Assembly (NCBI GenBank): GCA_016215025.1
Contig: JACRMI010000012.1
Span: 62,001 to 126,000, forward strand
Length of the DNA stretch: 64,000 bases
Source: Chloroflexota bacterium
GTDB taxonomy: Bacteria; Chloroflexota; Anaerolineae; UBA4142
Reading direction: 5' to 3'
Below, one piece after another: positions 56,349 to 64,000 of the stretch. Both the position numbers and the translations under genes were made by a program. The notes under the pieces are model-generated. The model was not told the origin of the DNA. It ran no database searches and worked only from the letters and a program-made list of their open reading frames with translations. Every line of letters starts with the position of its first letter. Position 1 is the stretch's first letter.

Positions 56349-58337
56349 TCACGTAATTCCTACGACAGATGCTGTCCAAATATCGAGCAGTGCTGGTTGT
56401 TTGTTCTTCGCAACTGCGTCCAGACCTCGTTTCAAAGCCGGTCCCACTTCGTTGGGGTCTTTGACGCACTCGCCGTAAATGCCATATGCTTTGGCAAGTT
56501 GCGAATAGTCAGACATCGGCGGAAAGATTTCTTGCGCCCACCAGTTGTTCAGCGTGACGCCTTCACCCTTGATGTTCATCTGTCCGCTCTTTGTCTGCGA
56601 CATCTCGTGGTTGTTCACGATGACATAGAGGACCGGAACATTATGGTGAGCAGCCGACCACAACGCCGCCCCGCCATGACCCATGTGCCATTCAAGGTCG
56701 CCGGACACGGCGATGACCTGCTTGTCGGGCGCTGCAAGCTGAGCGCCAATTGCGCCGTAGAGCGTCTGACCCAGGTGCGATCCTCCCAAGGTGTAGATAT
56801 ATGACTTGGGATAGTTCGTCTGGACTCCCGGATAGAGGACTTTGCTCCTGGAGTGATAAGTCCAGCCGAACAGGATCGTTTTCTCGGTCATGATCTTGCT
56901 GACTTCATCCGCCAGCCGCCATTCTGAGATGGGATTGTCATTGAGATGCTTGGCGGTGGCTGCTTTCCATGCTTCTCTTAGTTTGGTGTAATCCCCATTC
57001 CATTTGATGATTGCCTCATCCGCCCTCTTCTTGAGCAACTCTGAGGTGCCGATGGTGGCGCGGAGAGCAGCCAAGGTATCTTTGCTTTCGCCGAGCAGAC
57101 GAACATCGGTTTCGCGAAGTCGTCCCGCGCTCGATAGCGCGTGCGCCCTGACCGGATCGACGTCGAGCATGATCAACTTGGCGCCTTTGGCGACAGTAGG
57201 CGCCGATCCTTCGACGACAAAGACTACGTCAGCCGTCTTCAGGAGTTCGGTCGAACTGAAACCTTGGTGCAACGGATGGTTCCACGGAAAGCCGGTGAAC
57301 GATCCATGGCTTTCGATGACTGGCGCGCCCAGCAATTCGGCGAGCTTGACCAGTTCGGTAACCGCGGCGCTGACTCTCCCCAAGTCACCTGCGATGATAA
57401 GCGGGTTCTTGGCGTTCACCAACAGGTCCGCAACTTCCTTGATGGAAGTCGCATTGGGTACCGCCGCGCGGGGTGGGCTGAGTTTCGCTGGATTCGGCAA
57501 GGTGAGCGAGTCATCCGGCATTTTCTGGAGCCAGGCGTTGTGGAAAGTTGAGAGCAAGCACGGTCCTTGCGGGTACGTTGCCGCCGTGGCATAGCCATGG
57601 ATGAATTCAGCGGGCAGATTCGAGCCATTTGGAAAGTGATTGGTCCATTTGGTGTACTCTCGCACCAGATCGCCGGGGTCGATCCAGTATTGCCCGCAGT
57701 ACGGCAAGCCGTCATTTGCGTTCAGCGCGCTGACGATCAGGACAGGCGCTCTCGACATGTAGGCGTTGTAGATTGCCCCGTGAGAGTTCATCGGACCCTG
57801 GCATGCGCCGTACATTGCAACGGCGACTTTTTCGGAGACAGCCGCATACCCGTGCGCCATGGCGACTGCGGCAAACTCATTCAGCCCCATGATTGGGTGG
57901 GGCGGTTTTTTTGCAATGACGAGAGGGGTGAGTTTGTCCACCACGGGGGCAATCTCATCATCGGTCCCCCAAAAGAGGTAATCGACGTTGTACGCTTGGA
58001 GTAACTTGATGAATGCATCTGCAGCATTCTCGACCTTGACAACTTCTCCTGGCGCATAAGCAGGCGCAGGAATGTACTTGTTTCCTCCAATTTCTGCCGC
58101 CGCAGCGGCGGGTTGCGGATGGATCAACCCGTTAGAGGCAATTAGAGCCAACGAGCCAGCGATGGCGGATGCCTTTAAGAAATCGCGCCGGTTTAGCTTA
58201 AATAGTCCTGTTGGCGGTTCGCCTTCGGATTTGGCTGTTGACTCCATTTTTTCGCGAGCAGACCTGGGCAGCACGTGGTCGATCACGTCGAACGGGTCCA
58301 GGTCCTGAATTTCGACTTGTTCGATTTGGTCTTTCAC
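56349..58337 (-). CDS. TAT-exported TPP-dependent enzyme (2-oxoacid decarboxylase/acetolactate synthase-like)
   Basis: 662 residues. After a 50-residue cytoplasmic start comes a clear twin-arginine signal (LNRRDFLKASAIAGSLALIA, then NGLIHPQPAAAAA). The mature part has all three TPP-enzyme domains: catalytic Glu in GLNEFAAVAMAHGYA, GACQGPMNSHGAIYNAY, central domain, and a TPP/Mg motif GDLEWHMGHGGAALW...YVIVNNHE (Leu replaces the last Gly of GDG). TPP enzymes are normally cytoplasmic, so an exported form is unusual. Start GTG 58337 follows AAGGGGGA. It lies about 308 bases below a palindrome also found upstream of the AOR operon. Confidence 0.85.
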   Translation of the reverse strand: MKDQIEQVEIQDLDPFDVIDHVLPRSAREKMESTAKSEGEPPTGLFKLNRRDFLKASAIAGSLALIASNGLIHPQPAAAAAEIGGNKYIPAPAYAPGEVVKVENAADAFIKLLQAYNVDYLFWGTDDEIAPVVDKLTPLVIAKKPPHPIMGLNEFAAVAMAHGYAAVSEKVAVAMYGACQGPMNSHGAIYNAYMSRAPVLIVSALNANDGLPYCGQYWIDPGDLVREYTKWTNHFPNGSNLPAEFIHGYATAATYPQGPCLLSTFHNAWLQKMPDDSLTLPNPAKLSPPRAAVPNATSIKEVADLLVNAKNPLIIAGDLGRVSAAVTELVKLAELLGAPVIESHGSFTGFPWNHPLHQGFSSTELLKTADVVFVVEGSAPTVAKGAKLIMLDVDPVRAHALSSAGRLRETDVRLLGESKDTLAALRATIGTSELLKKRADEAIIKWNGDYTKLREAWKAATAKHLNDNPISEWRLADEVSKIMTEKTILFGWTYHSRSKVLYPGVQTNYPKSYIYTLGGSHLGQTLYGAIGAQLAAPDKQVIAVSGDLEWHMGHGGAALWSAAHHNVPVLYVIVNNHEMSQTKSGQMNIKGEGVTLNNWWAQEIFPPMSDYSQLAKAYGIYGECVKDPNEVGPALKRGLDAVAKNKQPALLDIWTASVVGIT

Positions 58338-58708
58338 AGTGTCCCCCTTCCTTGAGTCATAATTGCCAGAACTGCAACGTTTCTGTTCAGCCCTCATTCC
58401 TCCTTCTTTGGTTTTTCAACTTGGTTTCCGATCAAGCACGATCGCAAAATGGAACTCAAACGGCCAAGACCGGTGCAGTGGCATTCGAAATATGCAATCG
58501 ACGAAAGCATTGGGACGGGCACTCCTTTTTGGTGGTCGATCCCCATTGATCAACGCCTTGCTGTTTCGTCGAAAGCCCATTGCGCCATCTTCGCTATAGC
58601 ACTTGACGACGTTTTTTTCAACGCCACAATGGGTAGTTTATAAAAAACCACTAGGAGTATCTTTCGATGTTCCTAGTGGTTGGGGGTATTATCCAAGTGG
58701 GCGTACTG
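58338..58708. other. 371-base intergenic region with the shared palindrome
   Basis: No gene is seen. Apart from the palindrome at 58645-58694, which ends 14 bases from the stop of the FecR-like gene, nothing recognisable is found. The leader of the TPP enzyme mRNA probably starts here. Confidence 0.65.
58645..58694 (-). promoter_or_regulatory. Palindromic element shared with 54662-54711, upstream of the exported TPP enzyme
   Basis: AAACCACTAGGAGTA (58645-58659), an 8-base centre, then TGTTCCTAGTGGTT and GGGGGTATTATCC. The inner CCACTAGGA/TCCTAGTGG pair is perfect over 9 bases. Order, spacing and the G-run tail agree with the AOR-operon element, so a common regulator is likely. Confidence 0.6.
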
Positions 58709-60520
58709 TTATGCCGATTGGGTTCGCCTGCGTCGGATGAGCGCCAACCCTCCGAAAAAGAAAATCGTCAAGCAAAGCACTGCGAATGTTACTCCCATCG
58801 CGAACGGAATACCCAATCGTTCGATTTCATCATGCAAACGTGCGGCGAGAGCTGTATCGGTCTCAACCGGAATTTGGCTTTTCTCATCTCGATGAAGCGC
58901 GCGCACGACCGTATCGTCCAGCGCAACTGCGGATAGCGTTGTCACGCCTTTGCCAAAAGCCAACATTTGACCTGAATTCATCGTGAACGTCTTGTTGCCA
59001 TTGTTCACCAGAGCTTGCCCATCGATCAAATAGAACCAGTTGGTCTCGCCGGGCAAAAACTCTAGCGCGAACGAGCCGGTCTGCAGCGCGATATCGAGTT
59101 CGGGTGTGTGAATCGCCAAGTCGTCATTGCCTTTGCCCCAAATCCAACCGCGTCTAAGTGAAATTCGATTGCCCGCTAAATCGGCGAGTGTTTGCGATGG
59201 GACCAGTACGCTTCCTTTTCCCCAAGGAAGCAAACGCGTGTCGGGGCGAGGCGTCAGCACAATATCCAAATTATCGCCCAGCGCGACCGGTTGACCCCAA
59301 TAACCGGGAGCGGTTACCCAACCAACGCGATCTTGATCGTCTAGTCCATTCAAAATAAATTCACCTGAAGTTGGAGCAACGCGCGCAACCTTGTTCTTTC
59401 GATCATTCGAAATCCAAGCAATTGGTATCGCATGACCATTGGTATCGCGGACAATGCCGCGCACCACTCGCGAAGAATCTGCAATTTTTAGCGTTGCGGT
59501 TACCGCGGGGCTGGTCGTCAAATCGATGGTCTGTGAATCGATTTGAATTCTTTGGCTTGTCGCTTCTGTGTCGTCAACAGTGAGTAGGTATTTGCTCAAG
59601 GGCAGATTGGGCAAGTTAAATTGACCCTGCATTGTTTTGGTTGCAAAAGCCGCACCGCTCGACAACGAAATCGCGCGGACAGTCAGATCAGAGCGGTTTT
59701 GAAATTTCTCTAGCGTTCCCTGAATCTTGCCACGCTGAAGCTGCGCGACCAGCGTAATCGGCGCGACAGTTGTCGCTCCAGGTGGAAGAGTTAATTTGAC
59801 TGCCGTGCTGCTCGTCGTCAACGCATCGTTCAAAATTCGCGGCTCAATCTGAACGATATAGTGGGTTGACACTTGTGCGAGTCGCTCCAAATGAATGACC
59901 GCGCGACCGTTCGCATCGGTCTTGGCGGAATATTGGCGCGCGCGCCATATATACAATCGCGTTTGCGCGATAACCGTAATTCCTTCGATAGTGCGATTAG
60001 GTTCGCCGTCGATTACAACTTGCACGGGTACATCGACGTACCCTGACCGGTCGACCGTAATCGAGCGTTCCGCTACTGCTTTGTTGCCAAGCGGATCAAT
60101 CACTGTCGCGCGCATGATGAGAGGACCTGAAGGCAAGACGAGAGGAAGCAGTGAGTGGCATCGAGCGTCGCACCCCTGTTCCGGTTCGACCTGAACGCTC
60201 GAATCATTATCGTTTATCGCAACGTCGAAAGAAAAGGTCCCATCTGCGCGCGGGGTGGTCGTGATACTGCCGGTTGACTTGTTGCCTTGGACTGCTTCTA
60301 ATCGAACTTGAAGTTGGTTCAAATTCAAGTTTTCGGAGGAGATGAATCCAGTGACAGGAATGCCAACCAAAGGCGCAGAAGAACTAGAGTAGAGCGTTTC
60401 GCCTTCGCCAGGGCGTGTGATCGTGATCTTTAATCCATTGCCCTGGGTCTGCGCATTCGCTGGGTCAATCCTCAATAACCCAACGACGATCAAGACAAAC
60501 AGACAAACGATTTTTCTCAT
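58709..60520 (-). CDS. Exported multidomain protein with Ig-like, carboxypeptidase-regulatory-like and FecR-like parts
   Basis: 603 residues. Signal peptide IVCLFVLIVVGLLRIDPANA. Ig-like domains (LKITITRPGEGETLYSSS, MRATVIDPLGNKAVAERS) follow, then several carboxypeptidase-regulatory-like beta modules (AKTDANGRAVIHLERL, GIVRDTNGHAIPIAW). About 470-545 is FecR-like (LAIHTPELDIALQTGSFALE and FTMNSGQMLAFGKG). A C-terminal helix (FAMGVTFAVLCLTIFFFGGLALI) and Arg-rich end anchor it. It starts within the stop of the octahaem cytochrome gene (TGATG). It is probably an extracytoplasmic scaffold for the cytochromes. Confidence 0.78.
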   Translation of the reverse strand: MRKIVCLFVLIVVGLLRIDPANAQTQGNGLKITITRPGEGETLYSSSSAPLVGIPVTGFISSENLNLNQLQVRLEAVQGNKSTGSITTTPRADGTFSFDVAINDNDSSVQVEPEQGCDARCHSLLPLVLPSGPLIMRATVIDPLGNKAVAERSITVDRSGYVDVPVQVVIDGEPNRTIEGITVIAQTRLYIWRARQYSAKTDANGRAVIHLERLAQVSTHYIVQIEPRILNDALTTSSTAVKLTLPPGATTVAPITLVAQLQRGKIQGTLEKFQNRSDLTVRAISLSSGAAFATKTMQGQFNLPNLPLSKYLLTVDDTEATSQRIQIDSQTIDLTTSPAVTATLKIADSSRVVRGIVRDTNGHAIPIAWISNDRKNKVARVAPTSGEFILNGLDDQDRVGWVTAPGYWGQPVALGDNLDIVLTPRPDTRLLPWGKGSVLVPSQTLADLAGNRISLRRGWIWGKGNDDLAIHTPELDIALQTGSFALEFLPGETNWFYLIDGQALVNNGNKTFTMNSGQMLAFGKGVTTLSAVALDDTVVRALHRDEKSQIPVETDTALAARLHDEIERLGIPFAMGVTFAVLCLTIFFFGGLALIRRRRTQSA

Positions 60521-61479
60521 CACGGAGTTTTGCTCACCGAAGAAGAAAGGTTCCAAGGATTGTCTTTGAAATGACAACGCGCGCAATCGGCTTGCTTTTG
60601 GACATTGTGCGATCGGGCTGGATTCAGCATTTTCATTCCGGCAATCGTGCTTGATTGCCAGGTCGTCCACATTTTTGTTGTGTTATCGGGGCCGACTTGG
60701 AGTGCGCTAGCGTCGTGGCAAGCGACGCAGCTCACGTTTTTGTGCGCCGCATCGTGTCCAGCTATTTTGGAAAGACTGGGATGGCATTTCGTCGCTGAAC
60801 AACTCGCTTGCGTGGAATGTGGGTCGTGGCATTGCGTGCATTGCAAGCCCGTATGCGTTGCCTTGCCTAAATCGATCCGATGCTTTAGCACATCCGTATC
60901 GGTGTGGCATTTTTCGCACAAGGCAGTTGCATTGGCAACCGATTCGTATTTTCCACTCGTCTTGTTGAACCAGCCAATTTCTTTGCTCGCCAGTCCATCC
61001 TTCATCGGATGACAAATATCGCAGCCGATATTTCGCCAATCGGCTTGTGAGACCAACTGATTGCTTTTGGCGATGCGCACCGTTGCATCCGATGCAAACT
61101 TGCACGAGACGCAATTAGGCGGCGCATCAACCTTGGACGCCGGGTCCCAATTCTGCGGTGAATGACAGCGTGAACAATACGTGTTTGGACCTTTGCCCAA
61201 ATCGTAGGTATTGCCATGCGCACTCGATTGCCATTTTGCCCAAATTGCTGCTTGCACGGCGGTGGTCGGCATTCGAGTTGGCGCTGGAGGCAGCGCCGTT
61301 GCAGATGGCGCAGCCGTCGCCGTTGCGCGCGGGGTTGCGCTCGCCGCGATGGTCAGTGTCGGGGTTGCGGTGGCAATTGTGGTGGGTGTTGCCGTTGCCG
61401 GTGTGACTGAGGGTTGGGCGCACGCCGTGAGCAAGAGCAAGAATGCAATGAATTGAACCACGAACACGATTCGTTTCAT
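60520..61479 (-). CDS. Multihaem c-type cytochrome lipoprotein (eight predicted haem sites, one CXXCK)
   Basis: 319 residues. Lipobox FLLLLTACAQP and a Thr/Ala/Pro linker of about 60 residues. Haem motifs in order: CSRCH, CVSCK, CDICH, CEKCH, CTQCH, CSATKCH (CX4CH), CVACH, CARCH. The CXXCK form is the Lys-ligated active-site haem motif of NrfA-type and some octahaem nitrite reductases. Its N-terminal segment (AHGNTYDLGKGPNTYCSRCHSPQNWDP) is paralogous to that of the next protein upstream. ATG 61479 overlaps that gene's stop. It may be a reductase or an electron conduit. Confidence 0.87.
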   Translation of the reverse strand: MKRIVFVVQFIAFLLLLTACAQPSVTPATATPTTIATATPTLTIAASATPRATATAAPSATALPPAPTRMPTTAVQAAIWAKWQSSAHGNTYDLGKGPNTYCSRCHSPQNWDPASKVDAPPNCVSCKFASDATVRIAKSNQLVSQADWRNIGCDICHPMKDGLASKEIGWFNKTSGKYESVANATALCEKCHTDTDVLKHRIDLGKATHTGLQCTQCHDPHSTQASCSATKCHPSLSKIAGHDAAHKNVSCVACHDASALQVGPDNTTKMWTTWQSSTIAGMKMLNPARSHNVQKQADCARCHFKDNPWNLSSSVSKTP

Positions 61480-62471
61480 GGAAGTGTAACCTTTGGGGCA
61501 GCATCACGCGGAAACTGAGGACACCAATCGAAAGATGCGCCTTCGGCATGGCAGGATTGATTATCGCAGCGAACTTGAGGTGCAACTGTTATCTGTAATT
61601 TGCCTTGCGGATGATGACAGCGACGACAATCGGCAATCGTTTGCAAATTGTGCGAGGGCCAGGAGCGGAGGTCATGCGCGGTTCGCAGTGGCATATATTT
61701 TTGGAAAAAACGCGAGTTGGAATAAGGGTCTTGCCAGATCGGTAGATCGCCCGCATCGTGGCAAGCAGTGCAATCGACGTTCGGATGCTGCGCGTGGGCG
61801 ACTGCGCCGCGTCCCTGCGTGATGTCGTGACAATCGATGCACTTGACTGTCGCATTGTGAGAACCATGACAACGGATGCAATCCCAGCCCCGGTGCGCCG
61901 GGGAAACCGATTGTTCACGGATCACATCAAAGCCATGTGCTCCCGTGTGACATTTGTTGCACAATTGCATACTGTTGCTGACCGCTTCGTATGTTTGTGT
62001 CTCTTGATTCCAAAACGAGAGCGCGGTCGAGTATGAGTTGCCCACCGGCTGATGACACACATCGCAGGTGATGCTTTTCCATTCGGACTGGGTTATGAGT
62101 ACGCCGCCGGGCAATGGCGGGCGCGGTTTGCCCGGTTCCCGTTTGCAAAGCGAGCAATCGTGCGCGATTTCGGCTGCGGGCGCATACGGGTCCCAGTTGC
62201 GCGGAGATTTGCAGCTAGCGCAAGTCGTGTTCGCGCCTAGCCCGTCATCGTATGTGTTGGCGTGACGCGACCGCGCCCACTGAGACTGAGCGGCTTGCAA
62301 TTCGGAGAGAGTCGCGATGTGGACGGTGGGCTTGGGCGTGGGTGTCGGAGTGGAATCGATCTGTGCTGGAGTTGCAGAGACGTTCGGGGATGTGAAAAAA
62401 ATACTCGCGCTGAATAGTACGCCGAAAAAAATCCAGTAACGTTGCAGAATCTCTTTCATAAACCCAATCAC
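61476..62471 (-). CDS. Multihaem c-type cytochrome (nine predicted haem sites, two CXXCK)
   Basis: 331 residues with an N-terminal signal (IFFGVLFSASIFFTSPNVSA) and short Thr/Pro linker. Haem motifs in order: CASCK, CSLCK, CDVCH, CNKCH, CIRCH, CIDCH, CTACH, CRRCH, CDNQSCH (CX4CH). Thus two adjacent CXXCK sites. It is a paralogue of the octahaem protein: QWARSRHANTYDDGLGANTTC aligns with its QSSAHGNTYDLGKGPNTYC. The GTG at 62471 overlaps the regulator's TGA (GTGA); an internal ATG at 62459 is an alternative. Enzyme or wire function cannot be decided from sequence. Confidence 0.87.
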   Translation of the reverse strand: MIGFMKEILQRYWIFFGVLFSASIFFTSPNVSATPAQIDSTPTPTPKPTVHIATLSELQAAQSQWARSRHANTYDDGLGANTTCASCKSPRNWDPYAPAAEIAHDCSLCKREPGKPRPPLPGGVLITQSEWKSITCDVCHQPVGNSYSTALSFWNQETQTYEAVSNSMQLCNKCHTGAHGFDVIREQSVSPAHRGWDCIRCHGSHNATVKCIDCHDITQGRGAVAHAQHPNVDCTACHDAGDLPIWQDPYSNSRFFQKYMPLRTAHDLRSWPSHNLQTIADCRRCHHPQGKLQITVAPQVRCDNQSCHAEGASFDWCPQFPRDAAPKVTLP

Positions 62472-63139
62472 TCAGAATTACTAGGTTTGTCCAGTCCTTG
62501 TCGAACCGCATACGCCGTCGCCTGAATCCGATTCTGGAGATGAAGTTTGTCAAGGATGTTGCGCAAGTGCATTTTCACCGTGTTCTCGGTGATCGACAGC
62601 TTGGTGGCGATTTCACGATTCGTTTCGCCGCTCGCGACCAATTGGAGAACTTCGACTTCGCGCGCGGTCAATTCGCTGGGTGTTTCTGCTGGCGTCGATG
62701 CGCTTTTTGCATAGTGCTTAAGCTCTTTCAAGATCTTAGTCGCCAAGACTCCGGCAATCGGTGCTTCATCTTGCCGTACACCTTCCAGCATCTCGTACAA
62801 TCGATGGGGGTCGATGTCTTTAAGCAAATATCCAAAAGCTCCACTCTTGATAGCAGTGAACAGGTCCTGATCGTCATCCGAGACGGTCAACATGACGATT
62901 CGCGTATTCGGGCATTCCCGCAAGATGTGAGGGATTGCCTCCAAGCCGCTAAAGCGAGGCATATGAATGTCCATCAATACAACGTCCGGTTTGGTCAGCC
63001 GCGCTTGTTCGATGGCTTCCAATCCATCTCTGGCTTCGCCGACCACTTGCATGTCTTGATGCGGCGCCATGAGACTCGCAATCCCTTTGCGAAATAGAAC
63101 GTGATCGTCCGCAAGCAAAATGCGAAGAGGCTGCGTCAT
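62468..63139 (-). CDS. NarL/FixJ-type response regulator
   Basis: 223 residues. Receiver domain: ILLADDHVLFRKGI, phospho-Asp in DVVLMDIHMPRFSG, and Lys in YLLKDIDPH. The LuxR-type HTH is complete (LTAREVEVLQLVASGETNRE, then TENTVKMHLRNILDKL). GGAGG before ATG 63139. The kinase gene ends one base upstream and two multihaem cytochrome genes follow with overlaps, so it probably controls its own cytochrome operon in response to a redox signal. Confidence 0.94.
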   Translation of the reverse strand: MTQPLRILLADDHVLFRKGIASLMAPHQDMQVVGEARDGLEAIEQARLTKPDVVLMDIHMPRFSGLEAIPHILRECPNTRIVMLTVSDDDQDLFTAIKSGAFGYLLKDIDPHRLYEMLEGVRQDEAPIAGVLATKILKELKHYAKSASTPAETPSELTAREVEVLQLVASGETNREIATKLSITENTVKMHLRNILDKLHLQNRIQATAYAVRQGLDKPSNSE

Positions 63140-63140
63140 C

Positions 63141-64000
63141 TCATACCTCCGATCCAAATGGGATGCGAATCGTGACGCAGGTTCCTATCCCAGGTTGTGA
63201 ATCGACTTGGAATTCTGCGCTAATTCCCTCGGCACGTTCCCGCATGATATGCAAGCCCAAAAAGCGACACCCTTCGCTCTGGGTTACGCGCGAGTCAAAG
63301 CCAGTGCCGTGGTCTTCAATGCTGATACGCCAATGATGGGCCTCACGCGTAAAATGAATGCTTGCCTTGTTAGCTTGGGCGTGTTTTCGCACGTTGGTCA
63401 ATGCCTCTTGGATGATGCGTATAAGCTGGAGCGAAACGTCTGGTGGAAAAGTCGGGTGACAGTTTTCTTCGGCAGTGACATCCACTTGAACACCATAGTG
63501 CAGGCAGTACTTGCCAAGATATTCCTCCAGACCAGGGATGAATTGTGAACTGGTAGAGGATGCGTTGCGCAATCCAAATATAGTCTCGCGCACGTCAAAA
63601 TAAGTTTCCGTGGCAAGTTCTTTCACCTCGCGCAGGTTGACTTGGGCTTGGTCGATCTGTCCACCGGACAATAACTCATCTGTCACGGTCGTTTTCATTT
63701 TGAGATAGCCGAGCGCTTGTGCCAGCGAGTCATGCATCTCGCGAGCCAATCGATCCCGTTCTTCTAGTGTGGCTTGATAACGCGCCTGCTGAAAGTGAAT
63801 TGCGTTCAAGACCGCCAATCCGATCTGTTGTCCCATTGCCTTCAAGGTTCGCGTTCCCTCTTCCGTTACAGATTGCCCTGGATACGTGATGAGCGTAAGC
63901 CCACCAATGAGCATACCCTTGGTCTCCAAAGGAATGCCCACATACGAACGTCCTTGCGCGTCAGTTTTTACCTTGAAGATAGACTCCTCGGTTGAATTGG
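63141..64000 (-). CDS. GAF-domain sensor histidine kinase (HisKA_3 type), 5' truncated
   Basis: C-terminal 285 or so residues; the frame continues past the right edge. A GAF-type ending (VGIPLETKGMLIGGLTLITY) is followed by a helix and the phospho-acceptor region ERDRLAREMHDSLAQALGYL, then the ATPase domain with LIRIIQEALTNVRKHAQ, IEDHGTGFD and FLGLHIMRERAEGIS. This is the NarX/LiaS/DegS group. It would phosphorylate the regulator encoded one base downstream. Confidence 0.92.
   Translation of the reverse strand, partial: NSTEESIFKVKTDAQGRSYVGIPLETKGMLIGGLTLITYPGQSVTEEGTRTLKAMGQQIGLAVLNAIHFQQARYQATLEERDRLAREMHDSLAQALGYLKMKTTVTDELLSGGQIDQAQVNLREVKELATETYFDVRETIFGLRNASSTSSQFIPGLEEYLGKYCLHYGVQVDVTAEENCHPTFPPDVSLQLIRIIQEALTNVRKHAQANKASIHFTREAHHWRISIEDHGTGFDSRVTQSEGCRFLGLHIMRERAEGISAEFQVDSQPGIGTCVTIRIPFGSEV

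Overview
The window looks like a chromosomal stretch of a Chloroflexota bacterium, probably of the Anaerolineae type. This is inferred from gene style, not from a marker gene. The signs are a very large SARP/BTAD regulator with ATPase and repeat domains, lipoproteins with long Pro/Thr/Ala linkers after the lipobox Cys, a secreted protein ending in a YLPLLLR-type tail, and an abundance of Fe-S, molybdenum and tungsten redox proteins. I see no rRNA, tRNA, CRISPR array, prophage or intact insertion sequence. Genes are densely packed and many neighbours share 1- to 4-base ATGA, GTGA or TGATG overlaps.

Layout. 1-4.2 kb: two oligopeptide-type ABC ATPases, a nucleoside phosphorylase and adenine deaminase (salvage). 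4.2-7.7 kb: a glycosyltransferase, a nuclease-like unknown and a YidE/AspT-type transporter. 7.7-12.4 kb: SARP regulator coupled to a secreted beta-helix protein. 13-16.1 kb: NDH-2 and a pyruvate-oxidase-like TPP enzyme. 16.3-19.7 kb: a sugar ABC transporter. 20.8-24.5 kb: a secreted protein, then an operon with an SH3 protein, a tandem DarA-like (c-di-AMP receptor type) protein, an ATP-grasp ligase and a small membrane protein. 25-28.6 kb: XdhC-type factors, MocA, and a cytochrome b plus TAT ferredoxin pair without a catalytic subunit. 29-31.9 kb: an exported/copper-protein operon. 32.9-37.5 kb: a PaoABC-like periplasmic molybdenum hydroxylase with its own TatA. 37.9-40.7 kb: a two-component system.

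41-54.4 kb is the most unusual part. A sulfur/selenium-handling operon (DUF3343, cysteine desulfurase, split YeeE, rhodanese lipoproteins) is headed by MoaA fused to a degenerate receiver domain. It is followed by a second rhodanese with an in-frame TGA, NuoE, NuoF and a NuoG-NapH-NapG fusion with nine predicted Fe-S clusters, and an aldehyde:ferredoxin oxidoreductase with a TAT-exported ferredoxin. 54.8-58.3 kb holds a TAT-exported TPP enzyme with a bifunctional nuclease and a methyltransferase. 58.7-64 kb is a histidine kinase, regulator, two multihaem cytochromes with CXXCK motifs, and a FecR-like membrane protein in one coupled operon.

Working hypothesis (inference): aldehydes, partly produced by an extracytoplasmic 2-oxoacid decarboxylase, are oxidised outside the membrane by tungsten and molybdenum enzymes. 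The NapH-type fusion then carries electrons across the membrane to cytoplasmic NuoEF. A similar palindromic element lies upstream of both the AOR operon and the exported TPP enzyme operon. The MoaA/YeeE/rhodanese/desulfurase operon may supply cofactor sulfur. At least three families of short palindromic elements are dispersed in the window, often exactly at gene ends; one supplies the stop codon of two different genes.
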